Positions 17,554-28,804 of a stretch of 64,000 bases of DNA are shown piece after piece. A program made the position numbers and the translations under genes. The DNA comes from Abelmoschus esculentus (lineage: Eukaryota > Streptophyta > Magnoliopsida > Malvales > Malvaceae), in the NCBI GenBank assembly GCA_035048815.1, contig JAUCBN010000049.1, positions 5,835,501-5,899,500 on the forward strand. The letters are read 5' to 3'. The notes under the pieces are model-generated. The model was not told where the DNA came from, did no database searches, and worked only from the letters and a program-made list of their open reading frames with translations. Each line of letters opens with the position of its first letter. Position 1 is the stretch's first letter.

Positions 17554-20500
17554 TTATTGAGAAGAAGAGGAGAACCTCTCCGAGTTTACAAAGGCCCGGA
17601 TAAAGTCGGGAAAGATATAACCAAAAGAACAGGACATAAAAGAACGTAAAGCCCTAGTAGCTAAGACATGGGCTACAGCGTTTGCTTCTCTAGGTACATA
17701 ACAAATCTTACAATCAGGCAAAGTACTAAGAGTGGAGCGGATGCAGAACACCAAATGTCGCACCGTGGAGAGATCTTGGTGATGCGCATTATTAACCTTG
17801 TTGGCAATGGAAGCTGAGTCAGTTTCAATGACCACTTTCGTCCAACCATTGGTCACCGCAAATTTTAAACCTTCCAAAATGGCAAGAGCTTCGGCAGAAG
17901 CTGGATTAGGGCAGAATACGAGCGGCATAGAACAACCACCAAGAACGGAGCCAGAAGAATCCCGAGCGATAACACCTGCAGCAGCTGCCTTTAATACAGG
18001 GTCAAAGGCACCATCTGTGTTAACCTTGACGAAACCAGGATTCGGTTTCGTCCATCTAGCTTGAGCAAAAATGGGCTCAGCTAGCTGGGAACGTTGATGG
18101 GAATTTTCATTGATTGACTTATAATCATTAAAGAGAGTTTGGGTGTTGGAAACAGTCAACCAAACCGGTTGGAGATGGTTGTTATGGACAAAATCATTGC
18201 GGCGGTTCCATAAATTCCATAGTAGCGTAATGAGGAAAGAGAATTGATGTAGGAAAAGAAACCCAGCTACTTCGGTAAGCCATTGGTGGGGAGAAGAGGA
18301 GGAGGTGTAGAAAGTTCGAGTGGGGAGTCCTGCCAATTGGAGCGCCTCTCTGGCACTAGGACAATCCCTCATAGCATGGATGGTGGTTTCAGTGGTTATA
18401 TTGCAAATCGGGCATACCCCCGCGCCAAGATTTGCTTGGAGGAGTTTATGGCCCGTTGGTAAAGCATCATGACATAAGCACCATCCAAAGGAACGAACCT
18501 TTGGTAGAGTGAGCAGTTTGTAAAGAATTTTCCAAAGTTTAGAAGGCCTATTCATTGGCCCTGGCTGCAACTGTAGGAACTGGTAACCAGACCGTACCAT
18601 GTAGATGCCAGAGTCATGGTGACCCCAAAGAGTGGTGTCTTTTATGTCATTGATAATGGGAACATTAAGGATGGTATTGGCATCTTCATAGGAAAAGTAT
18701 TCTCTTACCTTTGACTCGTCCCATCGGGGTAGGTTAGGCACCATGAAGGTACTTGCTCGAAGAGGGACTTCATCATTCACTTCATAATCGCCATAAAGGT
18801 GCACAGGCCTAGAGCCGCCCCATTGGTCAAAGTGGATTTGAAGTTGACTAGATATACCTGGCCGTTTGAAGAAACCATCGCGAAGCTTAGAGATAGCTAT
18901 GCTAATTCCTTTCCAAGCAAAAGAAGATTTTCGATTATGACTAGATTCAAGGACAGAACCTGTGGGATAGTACTTGCATTTGTAGACCTGACTCAAGAGG
19001 TTATCAGGTTCACATATTAAACGCCAAATTTGTTTGCCTAGTAAAGCGATATTGAAGTGGTGAAGGTCACGAAAACCTATCCCTCCTGCTGCTTTCGGCA
19101 TACAGATGGTGTTCCAAGGAAGCATATGCCAACCTCGTTTGTTAGCTTTCCCAGACCACCAATATCGGCGTATCGAAATAGTCATATCATCTATGATGTT
19201 TTGTGGTAGAAGGTAGCAAGACATAACATACTCGGGTATAGATTGGATGACTGATTTGATGAAAATTTCTCTGCCACTAAAGGAAAGAAGGTGTTTATCC
19301 CACTTACTCAAGCTGGCATTCATTTTGTTCCTGGTAAAACCTAGGGCCGCCGTCTTGTTTTTCCCTATTAAGAGAGGGACTCCCAGATAAATGCCCGGAT
19401 CATCAACTTCTCTTACGTGAAGGATATCATTAATTTCCGCTCGAAGCGACGTGGGGGGTTTTCAAGAAAAGAAAATAGTAGACTTTTCAAAGTTCACCGC
19501 CTGCCCAGACGAAGTAGTATAAGTGTGTAAAGCATCTTTAAGTCGTTGAGCTTCTGTAGCTGTATTCTTGATGAATACAACGCAGTCATCCGCAAAAAGT
19601 AGGTGGTTAATGCGAGGCCCATTCCTACTGGCACAAAGTCCTGGGAGATTACCATTTTCTTGCTCAGCATTGAGCAATGCTGATAGGCCTTGGGTACAGA
19701 ACAAAAAGAGGAAAGGAGAAAGAGGGTCCCCTTGCCGCAAACCTCTGTGAGGTTTAAAAGGTCGTGAAAGGGAATCGTTGACACGTACTTGGAAGGAAAC
19801 GGATGATATACATCTCATAATAAGAGAAACCCAATGGGTGTTAAAACCAAGCTTAAGCATAACTTGCTCAAGGAAAGGCCATTCAACATGGTCGAATGCC
19901 TTTTCCATGTCTAGCTTTAAGCTAGCACCTTTGGCAAGTGAGGTCTCATCGGTATGTAAGGTGTGGATAAGCTCATGTGCAATGAGTATATTGTCAGTGA
20001 TGTTCCGCCCTTGGACAAAAGCAGCTTGGTTACCGCTTATGCATAGAGGTATGATAGATTTCAGGCGATTAACAAGTACTTTCGCAACTGTCTTGTAAAT
20101 GACTGTGCAGAGGCTAATAGGTCTAAGATGGCGCATTGTTGTGGGATCGCTGATCTTGAGTATTAGAACAATGATAGTACGATTGACCTCTTCCATATTA
20201 ACCGACCCTCGTAAGAGTCCAAGGCAAAGGCTTATAAAATCCTGGCCAAAGATCTCCCAATGCTTCTTAAAGAAGCCACTTGGGAAACCATCAACTCCTG
20301 GAGCTTTCCGAGGATCGATATCACGAAAAGCAATGGTAACTTCTTTTGCTGTGAAGTCCCTAAGAAGGTCATTATTAATCGGTTCAGTTACAATAGTGGG
20401 AATGTTATCCATAATAGAAGATGCAGTAGTAGGAGATGAGGACGAAAAGAGATTTCGAAAGTAGTCAATAGCAGTAGACATGATATTTGTTGTATGTGTT

Positions 20501-21646
20501 TGTCATATATTCTGGTTATTAAAAATCCCAGCAATGTGATTCTTCTGTCGTCGACTATTTGCTCTGGCATGAAAGAAAGAGGTATTTTTGTCACCATGTG
20601 CTAGCCATTGTGTTCGAGCTCGTTGGGCCCAGTATATTTCTTTCGCGTTTAATAAGCTATCAAGCTCGCTTTTAGCAAAAGTAAAGTTTTGAATGTCCGC
20701 ATCAGAGAGATGTCGTTTGAGGCACATATTAATGAAATCATTAAGTTGAGTGATACGTTCATTGGATTTAATACGTTTGTTTATTTGCCAAGAGGCTAAA
20801 AAACGTCCAATGTCCTTAAATTTATCAAGGGTCGAGCGAGAAGGGTTAGACCAAATCTCTCTAATTCGCAATAAGACATCCGGGCTATCAGCCCAACAAT
20901 TCTCAAAGCGAAAAAGGTTTTTAGAGTGGTTGGGTCGGAGAGCCCGAGGTGGATTAGTATCAAGTAAGATTGGGCAATGGTCAGATCTTGCCTGAAAGAA
21001 AGATATAGCTTGGCAGTTAGGAAAGGAATGAAACCAATCAGAATTCCCAAGGAACCTATCAAGTCTTTCCATAATTGTTTCCATGTTGCGTCCAGATCTA
21101 GTCCAAGTGAACCATCCTGACGTTGGCTTACAATCAAAAAGGTCATTCTTAGTAAGACAATCTCTGAAATTATTAATTTGTGATCGCGCACGGCGGATAC
21201 CGCCACGTTTTTCATTATCATAGAGGATTTCATTAAAGTCCCCTCCTAAAAGCCAAGGAAGGGAAGAGGTAGATTGTAGAGTATCTATTAGTTGTCAGGT
21301 TTTGTACTTGTTCGCAGTTTCAGCGTAACCATGTAAGCCAGAAAAATGAAATTGTGTTTGACCAAAGGAAATAATAATATCAATATGACGATCCGAATAA
21401 GAAAGCAAATCAATAGAACATTTATTATTCCAAATAATAGCAAGCCCCTGTACAAGAAGGGCTGGATTCAACAGTAATGCAACCATGCATTCCTAACTTA
21501 GTCCTAATACGGTCCATATTCTATTTGTTTAACCTAGTTTCATAAAGGAAAAGAAAATCGGCATCATACTTTGAGATAGTACGTTGTAAGGCGAGAACTG
21601 CCTAGGTGTTGCCAAGACCCTGACAGTTCCAACATAATAGTTTCAT
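17554..21646 (-). pseudogene. ORF2: LINE ORF2: endonuclease, RT, zf-RVT, RNase H (broken)
   Basis: Starts MKLLCWNCQGLG at 21646; its ATG overlaps the ORF1 stop as ATGA. Domains: AP-type endonuclease (about 21646-20950, GGDFNEIL visible); RT (20481-19462) with KAPGVDGFPSGFF, HRGLRQGDPLSPFLF and FADD at 19582-19596; zf-RVT (about 18540-18340, PICNITTETTIHAMRDCP); RNase H (about 18060-17640) with NTDGA, EALAILEGL and ETDS. Lesions: TAG at codon 15 (21602-21604), TAG at 21521-21523, a frameshift near 21460, and stops near 21295, 20503 and 19462. Two of these clearly replace Trp of the other copies (TGG to TGA). The product would nick the target and copy the LINE RNA into it; this copy cannot. Confidence 0.93.
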
Positions 21647-23022
21647 GTGACTCGGCGGGGTTGATCACCGTCAACCTCCGCCGAAGAGTTTTTGCCGCTA
21701 CTCATCCCAGCTCTTTCAGTAGAGGCCTTAGCCGAAAGTCGAGTCCGCTTGGACTTATTAACCTCATCAGAAGGTGGTGTTGGTGTACGTTTGGTACCTC
21801 TACTCGAGGTTGGTCTACCAGCTCGTTTGGGGGTTGGTGCAGAGTCCAACCAGTTAGCAGCCGCTTGGAAGTCAGGATCATTAGCAAGATCTCTTTCTAA
21901 GTCTTGGACATCCGGTTCCAACAAACTGATATCGTCGGTATCATCTAAAGTCGAAGCCTTCGAAAGTGTGGGAATTTTAGAACCTTGTTCAGGAAAAGCC
22001 ATTTGTGATGGTTGGGGGGGAGATCGACGAGCGATTAGACGACTAGCAACAGTTGGCAGAAATCGAGGACCTTTTGGGATGTTATGTGGGGAGGCATTAC
22101 TCAGAGCACACACTTGGTCATTAAGTTGAGATGATTTCTTAGGAGAATTTCCATTCTTACTGATGTCACCTTGGTGGTTTGTTGAAGTTTGAGAGGAAGT
22201 TTCCGCACACTGGGCGGTAGAAGAAGCGGAGTTTAAGTAATGAATCCGTCCTTTAAGTGGAGGTTGTGAATCCTTTTTCTTAGGAACAAACTGGAGCCAG
22301 TCCCCATATTGCAGTTGTCCAGGTCGTGCCTCAACTGGGATAGAACAAAAATCTATCGAGTGGCCAATTATACCACAACAGTGACATATTGTGGGGAGAC
22401 GTTCATATTGAAGTGGACAAAACCTATTAGTTGGTCCCCCGCCAATAGCAACACAACGTCTAATTGGCTTAGTAACATCTAGTGTTAAACCGACTCGGAG
22501 GTATTCAATCATATTGAAGTCAATTTTCCTAGTATCAATTTTTGTGACTGTTCCAATCAAAGCCCCGAGAGACTCTCTAGTATGATGGGCAGATTCTTCA
22601 GACGCAAGGAAGATAGGGGGAATGTTGTAGATACGTACCCAAATATTCATCGTTTGAAAGTGCTGTTCATCTAGGCTTATGTTGGGATTGTATTGCACAA
22701 GGGCTAGCCATTCATCCTTGTAAGACCAAGGCCCCCTAGTCAGGATATCATCTTTAACCTTCACATCTTTAAAATGGATGAGAAACATATGTGGTTTTAA
22801 AACCCTCATGGAGGTAACCCTAGCCGGAGTCCAAATCCCAGTAAAAACTTTTATGATGACTAGGCCATCTATGTCTTTGGAGGTTCGAAGATTTCCTAAT
22901 AGTGTAAAGTGTGCCTCCTCTTCGGAGGAATCCCAAGAAATACTGGGTTGAAAAATAGCAGCTTGTTCATCTTCAGTGAATTGAAGATTCTCAAGTTGTT
23001 GAGTAAAGGATTTAGAATCCAT
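21643..23022 (-). CDS. ORF1: LINE ORF1, DUF4283/CCHC RNA-binding protein
   Basis: 459 codons, open throughout. The start at 23022 (MDSKSFTQQL) is chosen because the related LINE has a matching MDSK start at 37457. The N-terminal half resembles the DUF4283 domain of plant LINE ORF1 proteins (FTGIWTPARV to NIWVRIYNIPPIF). A CCHC knuckle CHCCGIIGHSIDFC follows at residues 213-226, then a basic, Ser/Pro-rich tail with KRTPTPPSDEVNKSKRTR. The expected role is binding the LINE RNA in an RNP. The same frame stays open for 199 codons upstream to 23619; that stretch is hydrophobic and low-complexity and is treated as 5' UTR. The stop overlaps the ORF2 start. Confidence 0.88.
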   Translation of the reverse strand: MDSKSFTQQLENLQFTEDEQAAIFQPSISWDSSEEEAHFTLLGNLRTSKDIDGLVIIKVFTGIWTPARVTSMRVLKPHMFLIHFKDVKVKDDILTRGPWSYKDEWLALVQYNPNISLDEQHFQTMNIWVRIYNIPPIFLASEESAHHTRESLGALIGTVTKIDTRKIDFNMIEYLRVGLTLDVTKPIRRCVAIGGGPTNRFCPLQYERLPTICHCCGIIGHSIDFCSIPVEARPGQLQYGDWLQFVPKKKDSQPPLKGRIHYLNSASSTAQCAETSSQTSTNHQGDISKNGNSPKKSSQLNDQVCALSNASPHNIPKGPRFLPTVASRLIARRSPPQPSQMAFPEQGSKIPTLSKASTLDDTDDISLLEPDVQDLERDLANDPDFQAAANWLDSAPTPKRAGRPTSSRGTKRTPTPPSDEVNKSKRTRLSAKASTERAGMSSGKNSSAEVDGDQPRRVT

Positions 23023-23618
23023 TGAGAATTGGTTGTTGCGGAGAATAAAAGAAGAGTTGAGAGAAAAGTTGAGAGCAACGATGGCCAAATTCAAAAAAGA
23101 ATTTTGTTGAGGTGGTAGAGTAGGAGGGCTAAGGATGGTTATATATAGGATGGAAGAGAGAGTTTTAGTTTGAGTTACTATAGGAAAAGAAGAATAAAAT
23201 CCTTTACAATAGTAAATATGAAGTAGAAAGCAAGCAAGAGTCCTTGCAGGAGAAGTATGATCATAAACAGATTCATAGAAGTAGAAATTAGGAGTCCTTG
23301 TAAGGATTGAAGTATGATTCTTGTAAGAAATATATATAGTCCAAAAAGTAATCTGTACCATTGTGGTCGAACACAATGTTACTTTTGACGCAAGATAGAG
23401 GTGAAGACGAGAAGGGAAAAAAACGCTAGTAGCATTGGCAAGAGATGGAGGAAAAGAATAAGGTATTGGAATTATACAAGATAACTTGTTTGAATAAAAT
23501 ACACCACAACGGGTGTTGGTTAAAGCCCTTTGCGAGGGTGGTATGTGCGTAAAGATAATATATAAGAAGTAAATTATAGAGTGAAGAGAGTAAACTAACT
23601 TGTATAGTTTCGATTCCA
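23023..23618 (-). other. LINE 5' untranslated region
   Basis: About 600 bp before ORF1. It shares short blocks with the 5' region of the second LINE, such as AAATACACCA followed by GGTGTTGG (about 23496-23520 here, 38041-38065 there). It probably holds the internal promoter; no motif can be assigned. Confidence 0.6.
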
Positions 23619-23635
23619 TTACCCGTTTGAATTTT
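23619..23635. other. LINE target-site duplication, right copy
   Basis: TTACCCGTTTGAATTTT, matching 17443-17459 apart from one base; satellite resumes after it. Confidence 0.85.
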
Positions 23636-25389
23636 AAGCACTAAAATGCTCTAAAATTGAGATTAAGTTGTATAATTTGTTCCAAAAGCCCATAATTAAC
23701 TATTTGAACTCATGCAATTTGATTTATTCTTATTTTGTGTCCGTTTTGTTAGGTTTAAAGTGTGCATATCTAAATGAGCTTTATAATGAACACATTGAAA
23801 TTTACACCGTGTAAAGTGCTCTAAAATTGAGATTAAGTGGTTTAATCGTATTCAAAAGATCATAATTAACTAATCGAAATCATGTAGTTTATTGAATCTC
23901 ATTTTGTGGTTGGTTTGTTAGGTTTAAAGCATGCATGTCTAATTGGGCTTTCTAGTGAACAAATTCGAATTTTAACGACTATAATGCTCTAAAATTGAGA
24001 TTAAGTTGTATAATATGGTTTAAAGGCCCATAATTAACTATTTGAACTCATGAAATTTGATTTATTCTTATTTTGAGTGCGTTTTGTTAATTTAAAGTGT
24101 GCATATCTAAATGAGCTTTATAATGAACACATTGAAATTTAAATCGAGTAAAGGGCTCTAAAATTAAGATTAAGTGGTTTAATCATATTCAAAAGCTTAT
24201 AATTAACTACTTGAACTCATTTAGTTTGATTGAATCTCATTATGTGGTAGTTTGTTGGGTTTAAAGCGTGAATATCTAATTAGGCTTTCTAGTGACCCGT
24301 TCGAGTTTCAAGCGACTAAAATGCTCTAAAATTGAGAATAAGTTATATCATTTGGTTCAAAAGCCCATAATTAACTTTTTGAACTCATAAAATTTGATTT
24401 TTTTTCTTATTTTGCGTCTGTTTTACTAGGTTTAAAGTTGCACATCTAAATGATCTTTATAGTGAACACATTAGAATTTAAACTGAGTAAAGTGCTCTAA
24501 AATTGAGATTAAGTGGTTTGATCATATTCAAAAGCTCATAATTTACTACTTGAACTCATGTAGTTTGATTGAATCTTATTTTAGGGTTGTTTTATTGGGT
24601 TTAAAGCGTGCATGTCTAATTAGGCTTTCTATTTACCCGTTTGAATTTTAAGCGACTAAAATGCTCTAAAATTGAGATTAAGTTGTATAATTTGTACCAA
24701 AAGCCCATAATTAACTATTTCAACTCATGCAATTTGATTTATTCTTATTTTGTGTTCGTTTTGTTAGGTTTAAAGTGTGCATATCTAAATGAGCTTTATA
24801 ATGAACACATTGAAATTTAAACCGTGTAAAGTGCTCTAAAATTGAGATTAAGTGGTTTAATCGTATTCAAAAGATCATAATTAACTAATCGAAATCATGT
24901 AGTTTATTGAATCTCATTTTGTGGTTGGTTTGTTAGGTTTAAAGCATGCATGTCTAATTGGGCTTTTAGTGAACAAATTCGAATTTTAACGACTATAATG
25001 CTCTAAAATTGAGATTAAGTTGTATAATATGGTTTAAAGGCCCATAATTAACTATTTGAACTCATGAAATTTGATTTATTCTTATTTTGAGTCCGTTTTG
25101 TTAGGTTTAAAGTGTGCATATCTAAATGATATTTATAGTGAACACCTTGAAATTTAAACCGAGTAAAGGGCTCTAAAATTAAGTTTAAGTGGTTTAATCA
25201 TATTCAAAAGCTCATAATTAACTACTTGAACTCATTTAGTTTGATTGAATCTCATTATGTGGTTGGTTTGTTGGGTTTAAAGCATGAGTATCCAATTAGG
25301 CTTTCTAGTGACCCGTTCGACTTTTAAGCGACTAAAATGCTCTAAAATTGAGAATAAGTTGTATCATTTGGTTCAAAAGGCCATAATTA
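23636..25389 (+). repeat. Satellite array, block 2
   Basis: Direct continuation of block 1 across the LINE. Monomer anchors at 23651, 23821 and 23989 give spacings of 170 and 168. A longer period is visible: the region from 23671 (TATAATTTGT) recurs from 24686, 1015 bp later, or six monomers. The block ends at the truncated LTR. Confidence 0.93.
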
Positions 25390-26603
25390 TAGAGTACAAG
25401 GATTTGACACATTCAAACAAAGTCTGAATTTTGTCAAGAAAAGTTCAATGAAGAACTGAAATTGAGAGAAAATCTCACAAGTGATTTTTTCATAAAAAAT
25501 GTCTAACCTTTTACAAGTGATTTTCGTCCATATTTATAGAGTACAAGGGAGCCAATTTGGCCAGAATTGTGTGGCTGGAATTGAAGGGAAAAGGAGTTAC
25601 AAAGCCTGATTTAAAATCAGTCACAAATTCAAAAAGGGAAGTTAGCCTATTTCAAATACATGGCTGGAAAGAAAAGGCCTCATTTAACACATGTTAAATG
25701 TGTTATTTTGAATTCAAACAAGTGAATTTCGTCCACTTATTTGAATAGGAAGTTGGCTGATCATTTGAAATTCAAACAAGGCTCCAATCCTTGTTTTTAA
25801 CTCCTTCAAGCATGCCGCACATGTGGATGAGGGCTGATGAAGGTGCACGCTGGTGCATGGCAATGGATGGACGTGCATGGTGCATGCATATGTGTGGAAT
25901 GCCTCAAATTAGCTCACTCTTGCTGCCATCTAGTGTAGAAAATAAGTTGAGCTGAAATTAAGTCATTTAGATGTAGTTGAGCTACTATACTTCTACACCT
26001 TTCTTGTTGAGCTGATTTGGAGTTGTTAGTCACAAGTTGAACTAAATTGGAGTGAATTGAGCTGATTTGAGCTGAAGAGGAAGTGGTCACACTCTCCTGA
26101 GCTGGAATCGAGCTGGTCTCACTCTCCTGAGCTGGAATCGAGCTAGCTACACTCTCTTGAGCTGGAGATGAGCTGCATAGGCTCACTTGAGCTAGAGATG
26201 AGCTGAGTATGCCCACTTGAGCTAGCATTCGCCTAAGTACCTATATCAAAACAAGGCAAACACACATAAAAAGCCTTGTAGTCTTATTTAATCACACAAA
26301 CGCACTTAAAACATAATGCAAACACACTGAACAATATATATACATAAGTAAACAAACCTATAAGTAAGAAAACACTATGTACATCACATACTAACATGTA
26401 AACACTATGTATGTCACATATCAGCATGTAACACATTATAAACACAATTCTCTAAGGCATGGATGTTCTCAAACGAATCAGGAATGTTAGCACAAGTAAG
26501 GAAAAGAGCTTCCCTGAATTTCTTTGCCTTAGAACGAGTGATTGGCCCTAATGGTAAGACCTCCAGATCTGCATTCTTGTCATGGCATGATGTGCTCGCA
26601 TCA
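25390..26603 (-). repeat. Truncated gypsy LTR (AGCT-rich), U5 end missing
   Basis: The right terminus GTGCTCGCATCA (26603) matches the 5' end of the other LTRs on the - strand. It includes a 70-codon pol tail (26626-26414, edge in satellite) with GPITRSKAKKFREA and the typical VLHADM ending. An AGCT tract with roughly 30-bp periodicity lies at 25910-26230, and the inverted repeat GTTCAATGAAGAAC at 25443-25456. The left part, which should carry the U5 hairpin and the other terminus, is absent. It is probably the same family as the LTR at 31843. Confidence 0.82.
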
Positions 26604-26998
26604 TTAAGTGGTTTAATCGTATTCAAAAGCTCATAATTAACTACTTGAACTCATGTAGTTTGATTGAATCTCATTTTGTGGTTGGTTTTTTGGGTTTAAA
26701 GCGTGCATGTCAAATTAGGCTTTCTATTTACCCGTTCAAATTTTAAGCGACTAAAATGCTCTAAAATTGCGAATAAGTTGAATAATTTGGTTCAAATACC
26801 CATAATTAACTTTTTGAACTCATGAAATTTGATTTATTCTTATTTTGCATCCGTTTTATTAGGTTTAAAGTGTGCATATCTAAATGAGCTTTATAGTGAA
26901 CATATTGGAATTTAAACAGAGTAAAGTGCTTTAAAATTAGATTAAGTGGTTTAAAAAAATCAAAATCTCATAATTAACTATTTGAAATCATGTAGTTT
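26604..26998 (+). repeat. Satellite array, block 3
   Basis: A little over two monomers between two LTRs, same orientation and type as block 2. Confidence 0.9.
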
Positions 26999-28763
26999 TG
27001 ATATGTGCACGCCCAACCTTAGTTTCTGGCCATACCTTAAGTCACACAATTTCAATCATGGAGTTGTACTTAATCCTCTTCATTTTCTCAATTCATGTGC
27101 TAAACTCACTTGCTATGTCATATTATATACCTATAATGTTTTTTTCCTTAAATTACTATTGATAACTTAGTAAATAGTATTGAACCACAACTTTATCTAG
27201 CTTATATTATGCATAATTAATATTCAACACATGTTTAGTAACATCATACTTATTAGTTTAAGTTGTTTCTTTGCAGGTTATGTTAAACATAGCTTAAGGG
27301 ACTATTGGCCAGCTCCGTTTTAGCTCAAATGCACCATTTGAGCTCAAAACAAAGAATCATTGTTTGAGTCACTTACCAGCTTCCAATCAGCACCAAAATG
27401 TACCAAACACTCCTAGGCAGCGCAATGAAGTGGATGTTAGCTTCGTTCCATCTCACCAATCCAGAATGAGCTCAAAATGACAAATGGTGAATTACCATCC
27501 ATATGGGATTCGGATCAGCTCCTACACACTCTTATGGATTAAGGAGAGTATTATGGCCCTAAGGATCAGTTCACTCAGCTAGGGGGTTAGTCATTCAGCT
27601 CAAATCATCACTCAAAGATGGTGAACTTTCAGCTAGCTAAATCAACTAGTTAGCTTAGCTCAACCTTAGTTCATCCAGCTCATCTTAGCTCACTCTACAA
27701 CCTTCAACTCAACCATGGAAGGACATGTTCCCTCCCCAAGAGACACAACCGACGAACCATGGAGGGAAACATGTTTGGGCGCCAAAACAAAGAGATAACA
27801 GTCTTCATTTGGTAGATTCATGATGCTCCACTTGTTTGCCAATTTCTAGCAAGACACAAGTAGAATTGGGTTTCAGTGTCTTCAAGAACGTTGTTCCTCT
27901 ATCTTTTATCTTTCCAATGCATGTTGAATCGTAATAATACGATATCAGGAACTCGAGATATGTCCAATTTACTGAAGACTGTGCATGCTGGAATTTTAAA
28001 CCGAAAAGTTCCAACAATTCTTGGAAGGAGACACCATTCAATCGAATGGTTAAGGATGGAGACACCACCAATTGAACAGATATCAAGGCCACTATTCGTC
28101 CACCTTTTGAAAGGGAACTGTCCCTTGGCCACACCCTTTCATTCCTTATAAATATGTAGCCATTTTGGCATTTGAACACACAACTTTGAATTAGATTATT
28201 TATTTTGTGAGTTAATCTCTCAATCTTGTTCTTTTAAGAACTTTATCGACTTATCAAATCATCTTTTTGATTTGTGGCGTCACCCTCCATCCTTTATAAT
28301 TTAGATTTCTGGAATTACATTTCCAAGAGGTGTAAGTACACCTACCACCCTCAAAGTTGCAACTAGATTGGGTTTATGTTCCTATAACATAAGTTCAACC
28401 AATGCCCCTTTGAATACTATCATTCCATCATCCAATAATCACCATACACCTTCCATTTCGTTCACCATTCTTCACCAACCCTTAACATATCCTTCCATAT
28501 TTACTTTACTTAAACATCTTCCTTCTCTTCCCTAATCAACCAACAACATCCCCCACGCATTCCCTTCACCAAAACAACTTCTTTTTCATCTAAACTATAC
28601 CCCACACGATAACCTTTCCTCAAATCATCCTTAACTTATTTCCAACATATTTGAACATTCTTTTGTTCAGGAAACAAGCGTGATACAAGGCTTGCTTACA
28701 TTCTAAGGTCGGGGCAATCAAAGCTTCTCTCCACAAGCATCTTTGGAGAGTTGGAGCATATCA
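26999..28763 (+). repeat. Gypsy LTR (family D) with downstream PBS
   Basis: TGATATGTGCACGCCC to GGAGCATATCA, 1765 bp, on the + strand; the same length as the related solo LTR at 45088-46852. It holds an AGCT tract (about 27320-27680), a TATA-like CTTATAAATATG near 28145, and the inverted repeat GTTCTTTTAAGAAC at 28228-28241. It is followed by a primer-binding site and then, within 40 bp, by satellite, so the internal region and second LTR have been deleted. No protein is supported. Confidence 0.88.
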
Positions 28764-28765
28764 TA

Positions 28766-28777
28766 TGATATCAGAGC
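28766..28777 (+). other. Primer-binding site remnant (family D)
   Basis: TGATATCAGAGC, two bases after the LTR end, one mismatch from the tRNA-Met primer-binding sites elsewhere. It shows the LTR to its left was a 5' LTR. Confidence 0.85.
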
Positions 28778-28804
28778 AAAGAAAGAATCAAGTAAGCCAT
28801 ATTT

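Larger units (their letters stand above)
17460..23618 (-). mobile_element. Full-length L1-type LINE with RNase H
   Basis: About 6.16 kb on the - strand inside the satellite, flanked by a 17-bp duplication and ending in a short poly(A), seen as T's at 17456-17466 and partly shared with the duplication. ORF1 is open. ORF2 has endonuclease, reverse transcriptase, zf-RVT and RNase H in order but contains five nonsense codons and a frameshift. The domain set matches the plant L1 lineage that gained an RNase H. The target reads AATTTT/AAGC, fitting the TTTT/AA preference of L1 endonucleases. Confidence 0.93.

Noticed and set aside
17798..18064. Plus-strand frames across LINE ORF2 (also 19778-20464 and 21692-22129)
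   Set aside because: Antisense shadows of ORF1/ORF2, which have clear domain motifs on the - strand.
21643..23619. 658-residue version of LINE ORF1 starting at 23619
   Set aside because: The upstream 199 residues look like untranslated sequence and the related copy supports the start at 23022; kept only as a finding.
25914..26228. 104-residue frame with SSxPAQES repeats
   Set aside because: It is a translation of the AGCT-rich U3 tract; the repeats come from the DNA repeat, not from a protein family.
27805..28179. Frames of 77-124 residues in the family D LTRs (also 45907-46240)
   Set aside because: Present on both strands over the same LTR block, in several frames; conserved DNA rather than a conserved protein.
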